Assembly (NCBI GenBank): GCA_002317225.1
Contig: DCIW01000193.1
Span: 1 to 5,529 of the forward strand
Reading direction: 5' to 3'
Length of the DNA: 5,529 nt
From: Prevotellaceae bacterium UBA1716
Lineage (GTDB): Bacteria; Bacteroidota; Bacteroidia; Bacteroidales; Bacteroidaceae
Shown here: positions 1 through 4,903 of the stretch, piece after piece
Position numbering within the stretch: the first letter of the stretch is position 1
Layout of the letters: each line of letters begins with the position of its first letter
The notes under the pieces: generated by a model
Database searches by the model: none
The model's input: the letters and a program-made list of their open reading frames with translations, nothing else
Told to the model about the DNA's origin: nothing
Translations under genes and position numbers: made by a program

Positions 1-263
1 GCTGCCTTAACAGCCTTTATCATCTTCTTTGTGACAACCGGATTCTTCCAAGCAGTTTCAGCTTGGTCTGCTCCTTCAGCATTTGTGATTTGGAACGACT
101 CATTATCAAAACTGCCAGGTACGCACTCGAACTGATTGCCGAGGTTCCATCCTGCAGTTACGCTTTTGTTCCAATCCTTTGCTGTGATTTGGGCAAACAA
201 AGTTGTACTTGCCATCCACATTCCCATAAAGATGAGAGATAAAGCCAAATGATTTCTTTTCAT
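1..263 (-). CDS. Secreted GH5-type glycoside hydrolase (endoglucanase-like), N-terminal fragment
   Basis: This is the first 87 codons of a gene that leaves the window at its 3' side. Residues 1-24 form a signal peptide: basic MKRN, a hydrophobic stretch, then TTLFA followed by Q25, a good signal peptidase I site. The protein should therefore be exported. The mature start holds GWNLGNQFEC (residues 38-47) and ETAWKNPVVTKKMI (69-82), which match the opening of the GH5 (cellulase family A) barrel; family members typically read GWNLGNT and ETxWGNP. Family knowledge suggests hydrolysis of a beta-1,4-glucan, mannan or similar backbone, but the catalytic glutamates lie outside the window, so substrate and subfamily are open. 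About 20 residues separate the two motifs, and K72 stands where Gly is usual. The ATG at 263 is the only plausible start because an in-frame TAA lies six codons upstream. It sits downstream of, and co-directional with, the AraC-type sensor gene, its probable regulator. Confidence 0.82.
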   Translation of the reverse strand, partial: MKRNHLALSLIFMGMWMASTTLFAQITAKDWNKSVTAGWNLGNQFECVPGSFDNESFQITNAEGADQAETAWKNPVVTKKMIKAVKA

Positions 264-328
264 GTTGATAAAGTTTTTTTAGATCCTGTGAGTTTAGGTT
301 TTAATTGAATGGTCTGCTGAGCAACCAT
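260..328 (-). other. Possible 22-codon upstream ORF in the GH5 leader
   Basis: In the leader transcribed from the 365-372 box, an ATG at 328 opens a 22-codon frame (MVAQQTIQLKPKLTGSKKTL followed by ST) whose TGA overlaps the GH5 start as ATGA. A 4-bp stop/start overlap is the arrangement seen in translationally coupled genes. The peptide resembles no family I recognise and the frame is short enough to occur by chance. A small hairpin (ATGGT at 309-313 with ACCAT at 324-328, plus TGC/GCA inside) would fold over its start codon. Confidence 0.22.
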
Positions 329-364
329 ATTGAGAATTGAAAGAGGGGGTTGATTTTTCGGTTG

Positions 365-372
365 CAAAGGTA
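365..372 (-). promoter_or_regulatory. Putative Bacteroidota -7 promoter box for the GH5 gene
   Basis: The minus strand reads TACCTTTG, an exact match to the Bacteroides -7 consensus TAnnTTTG. It implies a transcription start near position 361 and a leader of roughly 95-100 nt before the GH5 ATG. No convincing TTTG -33 box is found 19-23 bp upstream; that stretch is only A/T. A weak -33 would fit a promoter that depends on an activator, and the repeats at 410-485 lie in the right place to bind one. The promoter role is inferred from consensus alone. Confidence 0.5.
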
Positions 373-409
373 GTGTGTATATAAATATATAAGGTTTGAT
401 AATAGACAA

Positions 410-452
410 AATAGGGTATAAATACTAAAAATGATAGTATTTATACCCTATT
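410..452. repeat. Perfect 18-bp inverted repeat upstream of the GH5 promoter
   Basis: The left arm AATAGGGTATAAATACTA (410-427) and the right arm TAGTATTTATACCCTATT (435-452) are exact reverse complements separated by 7 nt (AAAATGA). It begins 31 bp past the regulator stop codon and spans about -49 to -91 relative to the predicted GH5 transcription start. That is the usual zone for an activator site. Alternatively it is a terminator for the regulator gene: on the minus strand the second arm runs into TTTTGTCT, a poor U-tract, and the stem is mostly A/T. I favour a protein-binding site or a dual role. Confidence 0.7.
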
Positions 453-485
453 ATGATAGATTTTACCCCTATATACCCCCTATTA
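431..485. promoter_or_regulatory. Direct repeat of about 21 bp, candidate AraC-type binding sites
   Basis: The plus strand has two copies of ATGATAG-(5 or 6 nt)-(A/T)ACCC(C)TAT, at 431-451 and 453-472. A partial third copy, ATACCCCCTATTA (473-485), runs over the regulator stop codon. The CCCTAT cores start at 446, 467 and 478, so the steps are 21 and 11 bp, about two and one helical turns. All lie on one DNA face. AraC-family proteins commonly bind tandem direct half-sites spaced about 21 bp centre to centre. The upstream gene encodes such a protein, so autocontrol or control of the GH5 gene is a reasonable inference. Binding itself is not shown. Confidence 0.45.
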
Positions 486-3287
486 CTGGTATTTTGAAGG
501 TGAAACACCAAAGTATTTCTTAAAGACTGTTGAGAAATATTTTGGGTTGTCGAAGCCCACCATCTCTGCAACATCGGTCACAGACTTGCCATTTCGAAGC
601 AAAGCAGTAGCACGCTCAAGTCGGATGATTCGAACAAAATCTTGAGGCGACTTACCTGTATAAGACTTCAATTTCACATAGAACAAAGTGCGGCTCATTG
701 CCATCTCGCTACATAAATCGTCTATCGTGAATTCGGTGTCGGTTATGTTGTTCAAGACAATCTTAGTGGCTTTGTCAACAAAGTCCTTGACCGCATCATC
801 CTCTATGCTTTCACTTTCTTCTTCCTCTTCGGATTGCTCGTTAGCAGGTTCGAGGGTTTCTGCTAAAGACGATTCTGCATTGTCATTTTCATTGACACTA
901 CGCACAACCAATCTCATATATTTATTGTGTAAGTCGTACACCCTCCAAGCTCCATAGAATGCTAAAGCGACAAGGAGGAAATACAATAATTGCATCCACC
1001 AAGAGTTCCACCAAGGTTGGGCAATAGTGACTGTAAGTTCTTTCTCGTCGAGTACAGTTCCACTCGTTTTGCTCACACATCGAAGAAGGAGTTTGTGTGT
1101 GCCCGCTTCAAGATTTTCGAAACGGATATACTCAACATCCGAGAGTTGACTCCATTTCTCTTCTCCCATCTTGTATTGGTAGGCAATGTCGAATTGATTG
1201 CGTAGGTTGATGCTTTCGAAGAAGAGTTCGAAGGTTCTTTGGTTGTAACTTAAGTGAAGTTCACCTTCTTTAAGCATTTCATAAACTTCTTCTTTGAACT
1301 CTTCACTGTCATTTGCACCACAACTAACTCTTAGAATATTGAGTTTTGCAACATAGTTGAGGCGCTGGATATTCTTAGGATTGATGATGACAGCACCAGC
1401 AACCGAACCATACATCACATCTCCATTGGCGAGATTGCAAACTGCTCCACGAGTATATTCACGTCGTAATCCATAGCAATAATTCACATCTACCACTTCC
1501 GTTGGCTTGTCAGGGTGGACAAAAGCAATACCATTATCGGTGGCAAGCCACATACGACCAGTCTTGTCTTTTGTGATACTGCTGACACTATTCGAAGGCA
1601 AACCATTCTCGGTGCTTATCTGCACACAATCTTTTGTCTTTGGATTGTAGACGTATGCTCCACCTCCATCGGTAGCAATCCAGAGGGCATTGCTATTGAG
1701 CGAGTAGAGATCGAATACGTAACGGTTGATATCGTTGAGACCTTTTACGGCATATTTGATTTCGGTTACTTTACCAGTCTTAGGATTTACAAAGTAAAGA
1801 CCTGTGGCAGAACCAACTGCGATTTGCCCATCTGAAAGTTGTGCGAGAGCATTGACATACTTGATGTCGTAATACTTGAAACCATCGGCAGTCTTCTCAA
1901 CCAAAGCACCATCAAGACAAGCCATCCAAAGGTTGCCTTCTTTATCGTACATCAGTTTGTAGACATGGTCGTCTTTGAGCGTTCCATTCTTAACGGAATA
2001 AAGCTCTCTTGCACTACCATCAACACCTATTTCGCAAACTCCCTTTCCGTATGTTGCCGCTAAGAGTTTGCCATCATTTGCCTTGCAAATATCAAGAACA
2101 ACCATGCCTTGACCAACATGTTTCCATTGACTTGTGGCAGAATTGAAGATGCTCACACCATCATCAGTACCCATAAGGAGCATGTCGGAAGTGTATTGTG
2201 CAACACAATTCACATGGTCGTTGAGAAGAGATTCTTTATTGTTTCTTATGTGTTGGAAGATGGCAGTTGTACTACCAGCAGGACGTGCTATATCAATGCC
2301 TCCCGAGTAAGAACCAATCACAATGTTGTCCCACGAATCGACAAGCAAGGCATAGATTCCGTTTCCATGAAGCACACCATGAACTCCTTCGTTTGCATCA
2401 AATAAGAGATTTGCACCATTAGGATTCTTTCTGCTTGCTTGGTAAACTCCAAAACCATCAATGCCGATAAGCATCAAGTTCTTTCCGTAAGGATGAATGG
2501 AGCGGATGGGGTTGTGAGGAGTGGCATCTCCAAGTGCATGGATAATGTTCTTGCACGAAGGATCAGCAATCTTGATTCCATCACCAAAAGTGCCTAACCA
2601 CACCTTATTATATATATAGTCGTAATAACCACAAAGAACATTCTCGCCTTTCAGAACAATTCCTTTCTCATTGAAGATACCTTCTTTTGTGCAGAAAAGG
2701 AGATGCTTGTCGGTCTTGATGAAGCAGTTAGCATAGACATTATTAAGAACAGGCTCTACTTTTCCATCTACCAACTTGTAAACTCCATCGTTCATGGCAA
2801 GCCAGATGCAGTCTTTCTGCACGAACATATCGTTCAGCACCAGTTCGTGATTTACTATCTCCACAATAGAGGTTAGCAAATCGAATCGGTCTTGAATGGT
2901 ATTATATTTAAATATGTGTCCGTTGTTGTCGAAGATGTAAAGATTGTCTGTGGTTTGTTTTCCATCGGCTTTCTTCGCTTCTTCGGTTTGTGCAATCTTC
3001 ACTACTTTTCCTGCAGCACCACTATAGATGGCATCTGTGACAACAGAATAGTTTTTGACGGAATTGCCGTTGGCACGATCAACACCTGCTTTAGTGGTCC
3101 ACCATACCGCACCATCGTTGGTTTGGACGATAGAGTACACTCGTTGGTTGACCATTCCTTCGTCAATTCCGATATGCATGAACGTGAAGTCCTTTACCTC
3201 AACAGCCATCATCCCCAAAGAAGGAAACAATGACAATACAACAAAAACGAGGACTTTTATAAGTGTTCTCGGGTTAAACGATATCAT
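483..3287 (-). CDS. Membrane-spanning propeller/Y_Y_Y sensor with AraC-type DNA-binding domain (kinase-less HTCS-like regulator)
   Basis: This 934-residue protein is complete. Residues 9-28 are a hydrophobic export signal. Residues about 45-640 hold some 14 beta-propeller blades of Reg_prop type, seen as repeated (L/M)WxATDxG-like motifs (VWLGTFGDG 229-237, LWIATDGGG 535-543, MWLATDNGI 579-587); this fits two seven-bladed propellers. A Y_Y_Y domain follows (about 680-755; YQYKMGEEKW, then FENLEAGTH). Next come one membrane helix (about 764-781, Trp-flanked), an acidic linker (EEEEESESIEDD, 820-831) and a C-terminal HTH_18/AraC domain (about 834-934) with two helix-turn-helices (853-880 and 902-934). 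The order matches Bacteroides HTCS sensors, but only about 50 residues lie between membrane and DNA-binding domain. That leaves no room for HisKA, HATPase or receiver domains. The likely job is to sense a periplasmic oligosaccharide and activate glycanase genes while membrane-anchored. The adjacent GH5 gene is the obvious target. The ATG at 3287 gives a proper signal sequence. Confidence 0.9.
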   Translation of the reverse strand: MISFNPRTLIKVLVFVVLSLFPSLGMMAVEVKDFTFMHIGIDEGMVNQRVYSIVQTNDGAVWWTTKAGVDRANGNSVKNYSVVTDAIYSGAAGKVVKIAQTEEAKKADGKQTTDNLYIFDNNGHIFKYNTIQDRFDLLTSIVEIVNHELVLNDMFVQKDCIWLAMNDGVYKLVDGKVEPVLNNVYANCFIKTDKHLLFCTKEGIFNEKGIVLKGENVLCGYYDYIYNKVWLGTFGDGIKIADPSCKNIIHALGDATPHNPIRSIHPYGKNLMLIGIDGFGVYQASRKNPNGANLLFDANEGVHGVLHGNGIYALLVDSWDNIVIGSYSGGIDIARPAGSTTAIFQHIRNNKESLLNDHVNCVAQYTSDMLLMGTDDGVSIFNSATSQWKHVGQGMVVLDICKANDGKLLAATYGKGVCEIGVDGSARELYSVKNGTLKDDHVYKLMYDKEGNLWMACLDGALVEKTADGFKYYDIKYVNALAQLSDGQIAVGSATGLYFVNPKTGKVTEIKYAVKGLNDINRYVFDLYSLNSNALWIATDGGGAYVYNPKTKDCVQISTENGLPSNSVSSITKDKTGRMWLATDNGIAFVHPDKPTEVVDVNYCYGLRREYTRGAVCNLANGDVMYGSVAGAVIINPKNIQRLNYVAKLNILRVSCGANDSEEFKEEVYEMLKEGELHLSYNQRTFELFFESINLRNQFDIAYQYKMGEEKWSQLSDVEYIRFENLEAGTHKLLLRCVSKTSGTVLDEKELTVTIAQPWWNSWWMQLLYFLLVALAFYGAWRVYDLHNKYMRLVVRSVNENDNAESSLAETLEPANEQSEEEEESESIEDDAVKDFVDKATKIVLNNITDTEFTIDDLCSEMAMSRTLFYVKLKSYTGKSPQDFVRIIRLERATALLRNGKSVTDVAEMVGFDNPKYFSTVFKKYFGVSPSKYQ

Positions 3288-3300
3288 GTAATTAAGATAT

Positions 3301-3318
3301 GGGGCAAACTACTGCCCC
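3301..3318 (-). other. Small G/C hairpin in the regulator leader
   Basis: GGGGCA (3301-3306) and TGCCCC (3313-3318) form a perfect 6-bp stem with a 6-nt loop, in an otherwise A/T-rich leader. It ends 13 nt before the regulator ATG at 3287, so in the mRNA it would sit just upstream of the ribosome-binding region. There is no U-tract, so it is not a terminator. It could limit translation of the sensor or protect the 5' end; this is inference. Confidence 0.45.
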
Positions 3319-3341
3319 TTGTGATTAGTTAATTTATAATG

Positions 3342-3372
3342 CAAAAGTAAAACATTCTTTTCATTCTACAAA
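3342..3372 (-). promoter_or_regulatory. Bacteroidota-type promoter of the regulator gene
   Basis: Read on the minus strand, TTTG at 3372-3369 (-33) and TACTTTTG at 3349-3342 (-7, exact TAnnTTTG) are separated by 19 bp, which fits the Bacteroides sigma-ABfr promoter pattern. The predicted start near 3336 gives a leader of about 50 nt carrying the 3301-3318 hairpin. It points away from the peroxiredoxin promoter on the other strand. Confidence 0.68.
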
Positions 3373-3387
3373 ACAAATTGCTAATTA

Positions 3388-3419
3388 TTTCTTCATATCA
3401 AACAAATGCAGTATCTTTG
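3388..3419 (+). promoter_or_regulatory. Bacteroidota-type promoter of the peroxiredoxin gene
   Basis: TATCTTTG at 3412-3419 is an exact TAnnTTTG -7 box. The best -33 candidate, TTTC at 3388-3391 (20 bp spacing), is weak. The start of transcription would be near 3425, leaving a leader of about 40 nt that is A-rich (AACAAAAAACTCAAACACT just before the ATG) and lacks a Shine-Dalgarno sequence, as usual in this phylum. I saw no clear OxyR-type palindrome, though such sites are degenerate. Confidence 0.6.
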
Positions 3420-3463
3420 CAAGCAAACAATAAAATAACTCATTAACAAAAAACTCAAACACT

Positions 3464-3925
3464 ATGGAAGTAGGTGATAGAATTCCTGATGTTCTCGGCA
3501 TCGACCAGAACGGAAAAGAAATTAAGTCGAGCGATTATCGTGGTCGCAAAATAGTTCTTTACAGTTATCCAAAGGCAAATACAAGTGGTTGTACTGCTGA
3601 GGCTTGTTCGCTCGAGGCACATAAGGCTGAACTTGCTGCTGCAGGTTACGAAATCATTGGTGTGAGCAAGGATCGTCAGGAGCTTCAGAAGAAGTTTGCT
3701 GATGCTCAGAACCTCTCATTCCCTCTCATCGCAGATACTGACACAACGCTCTTGCAGGCTCTCGGTTGCTGGGGCGAGAAGGTGGCTTGCGGACGCAAAA
3801 CTATTGGTACTATTCGCACTACTTATCTTGTAAATGAGGATGGTGTGATAGAGAAGATATTTGGACCGAAGGAGATAAAGACGAAGATTCATGCGGAGCA
3901 GATATTGAAGTATATTGAGGGGTGA
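3464..3925 (+). CDS. bcp: Thiol peroxidase, Bcp/PrxQ-type peroxiredoxin
   Basis: The 153-residue product has the normal length for a single-domain Bcp/PrxQ peroxiredoxin, a cytoplasmic enzyme that reduces hydrogen peroxide and organic hydroperoxides using thioredoxin-type donors. The start (EVGDRIPDVLGIDQNGKEI) is the typical thioredoxin-fold entry. The active site PKANTSGCTAEAC (36-48) contains the peroxidatic Cys43 and, five residues on, Cys48, the resolving position of the atypical two-Cys PrxQ group. Arg118 (TIRTTYLV) is the conserved active-site arginine. In the P-x-x-x-T-x-x-C signature the usual Pro before Gly-Cys is Ser41, a tolerated variation. Two further cysteines, C102 and C109, have no obvious role. 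The gene has its own divergent promoter and ends about 90 nt before a strong terminator, so it is probably monocistronic. Oxidative-stress protection is the likely role in an anaerobe. Confidence 0.94.
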   Translation: MEVGDRIPDVLGIDQNGKEIKSSDYRGRKIVLYSYPKANTSGCTAEACSLEAHKAELAAAGYEIIGVSKDRQELQKKFADAQNLSFPLIADTDTTLLQALGCWGEKVACGRKTIGTIRTTYLVNEDGVIEKIFGPKEIKTKIHAEQILKYIEG

Positions 3926-3940
3926 GAGGAGTGTTGGGAC

Positions 3941-3996
3941 TTCGATAATTCGATGTTTCGATGTTTCGAAATATCGATATCTCGAAGCTTCGAAAA
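3941..3996. repeat. Seven-unit 8-bp tandem array, consensus TTCGATNT
   Basis: TCGA occurs at 3942, 3950, 3958, 3966, 3974, 3982 and 3990, with exactly 8 bp between each and the next. Units two and three are identical (TTCGATGT); the others vary around the fixed TCGA core. Because TCGA is its own reverse complement, the whole array is quasi-palindromic, with a local dyad centred on ATATCGATAT (3971-3980). It lies between the bcp stop codon and the terminator, hence in the bcp 3' untranslated region. Function is unknown: it may be a microsatellite, a multi-site protein-binding array or an RNA structure. Confidence 0.85.
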
Positions 3997-4012
3997 AGAA
4001 AAAAGGAAATAG

Positions 4013-4049
4013 AAAAGGGGCAGGACCAATCTCGGTCTTGCCCCTTTTT
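4013..4049. terminator. Bidirectional intrinsic terminator between bcp and frdB
   Basis: AAAAGGGGCAGGACC (4013-4027) pairs with GGTCTTGCCCCTTTT (4034-4048) around a 6-nt loop (AATCTC). The 15-bp stem has one G-U wobble (4023/4038). On the plus strand it ends in TTTTT (4045-4049), ending bcp transcription. On the minus strand it ends in TTTTCTATTT, suitable for ending the frd operon. The convergent arrangement of the two genes fits a shared terminator. Confidence 0.9.
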
Positions 4050-4062
4050 GAGGTATTTGTTG

Positions 4063-4082
4063 TTGAACGGAGAACCGTTCAA
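4063..4082. other. Perfect 8-bp hairpin downstream of frdB
   Basis: TTGAACGG (4063-4070) and CCGTTCAA (4075-4082) pair perfectly around a 4-nt loop (AGAA on plus, TTCT on minus). No T-run follows on either strand, so it is unlikely to terminate transcription itself. It lies in the frdB 3' untranslated region, about 60 nt past the stop codon and upstream of the terminator. It may stabilise the mRNA 3' end or be a protein site. Confidence 0.5.
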
Positions 4083-4083
4083 A

Positions 4084-4140
4084 ACGGTGGCTGTGAAAGT
4101 GCCATTATGCCCTGAGGGCTAAAGAGGCACGGTGGTTGTG
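4084..4140. repeat. Short imperfect direct repeat after frdB
   Basis: ACGGTGGCTGTG (4084-4095) recurs as ACGGTGGTTGTG (4129-4140), 11 of 12 bases matching, 45 bp apart. The stretch between also holds GTGCC/GGCAC (4099-4103 and 4126-4130) that could pair. No open frame of interest spans it. Significance is uncertain; it may be a small duplication remnant. Confidence 0.35.
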
Positions 4141-4142
4141 GC

Positions 4143-4898
4143 TTAGTCAGCGAGCTTAGCCTTGATGAACTCGCGGTTGAGGCGAGCGATGTTAGCGATA
4201 GTCTCGCACTTAGGACATACAGCTTCGCAGGCACGTGTGTTAGTACAGTTACCGAAGCCGAGTTCGTCCATCTTAGCAACCATTGCCTTAGCACGCTTAG
4301 CTGCTTCTACACGACCCTGTGGGAGGAGAGCCAACTGGCTTACCTTAGATGAAACGAAGAGCATAGCAGAACCGTTCTTACATGCTGCAACGCAAGCACC
4401 ACAACCGATACAAGATGCGCAGTCCATTGCCTCATCAGCATCTGGCTTAGGGATAAGGATTGCGTTAGCATCCTGAGGAGCACCAGTACGAACAGTAGTG
4501 TAACCACCAGCCTGGATGATCTTATCGAATGCTGTACGGTCAACCATACAGTCCTTGATAACTGGGAAACCAGCAGAACGCCATGGCTCAACTGTTACTG
4601 TATCACCATTCTTGAACTTACGAACATAGAGCTGACAAGTTGTAGCACCACGCTCAGTCTTACCGTGTGGAGTACCGTTGATATAGAGTGAACACATACC
4701 GCAGATACCTTCGCGGCAGTCGTGGTCGAATACGAATGGCTCTTCGCCCTTAGCAATGAGCTGCTCGTTCATGATGTCGAGAGCCTCGAGGAAAGATGTA
4801 TCGTCTGGAATATCGTTAAGGGTTTCCTGCTTGAATTCACCCTTAGCCTTAGGACCATCCTGCTTCCAGTATTTAATTGTAAATGTTATATTTGCCAT
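4143..4898 (-). CDS. frdB: Fumarate reductase/succinate dehydrogenase iron-sulfur subunit
   Basis: The 251-residue electron-transfer subunit carries electrons between the membrane quinone-binding subunit and the flavoprotein, on the cytoplasmic face of the membrane. All cluster ligands are present. The N-terminal ferredoxin domain has C61, C66, C69 (CREGICGMC) and C88 for [2Fe-2S]. The C-terminal domain has C163, C166, C169 and C228 for [4Fe-4S], and C173, C218, C224 for [3Fe-4S], with the family's exact spacing (CxxCxxCxxxC, then CxxxxxCxxxCP). Two points are unusual: Lys174 replaces the Pro that commonly follows the fourth Cys, and extra cysteines C160 and C231 flank the motifs. Bacteroidota usually use this enzyme as quinol:fumarate reductase in anaerobic succinate production, so I use frd rather than sdh; direction cannot be told from sequence. 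It starts 5 nt after the flavoprotein stop, with no promoter between, so the two are cotranscribed. Favoured-codon use looks strong, as expected for an abundant enzyme. Confidence 0.95.
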   Translation of the reverse strand: MANITFTIKYWKQDGPKAKGEFKQETLNDIPDDTSFLEALDIMNEQLIAKGEEPFVFDHDCREGICGMCSLYINGTPHGKTERGATTCQLYVRKFKNGDTVTVEPWRSAGFPVIKDCMVDRTAFDKIIQAGGYTTVRTGAPQDANAILIPKPDADEAMDCASCIGCGACVAACKNGSAMLFVSSKVSQLALLPQGRVEAAKRAKAMVAKMDELGFGNCTNTRACEAVCPKCETIANIARLNREFIKAKLAD

Positions 4899-4903
4899 TG
4901 TGA

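Noticed and set aside
820..831. Acidic E/S-rich run in the minus-strand regulator as a coding-repeat oddity (residues 820-831, about positions 795-830 on the DNA)
   Set aside because: GAA/GAG-rich runs are common in flexible linkers, and the run keeps frame; it is kept only as a linker note in the regulator entry. The coordinates here are the residue numbers.
688..3233. Several plus-strand frames of 71-113 codons opposite the regulator gene
   Set aside because: All lie wholly within a well-supported 934-codon gene on the other strand, have no promoter or family resemblance, and are expected shadows.
3819..4115. Open frames of 66 (plus) and 87 (minus) codons across the bcp end and the convergent spacer
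   Set aside because: They run through the TCGA array and the terminator stem and give low-complexity peptides (serine- or lysine-rich) with no family likeness. The frames are open only because the repeats lack stops.
4109..4119. GCCCT-G-AGGGC palindrome
   Set aside because: The loop would be one base, so the real stem is only about three pairs; too small to call a structure on its own.
3926..4142. CRISPR array or attachment site in the repeat-rich convergent spacer
   Set aside because: The repeats are 8 bp with no spacers of constant 25-40 bp length, and there is no tRNA, integrase or target-site duplication nearby.
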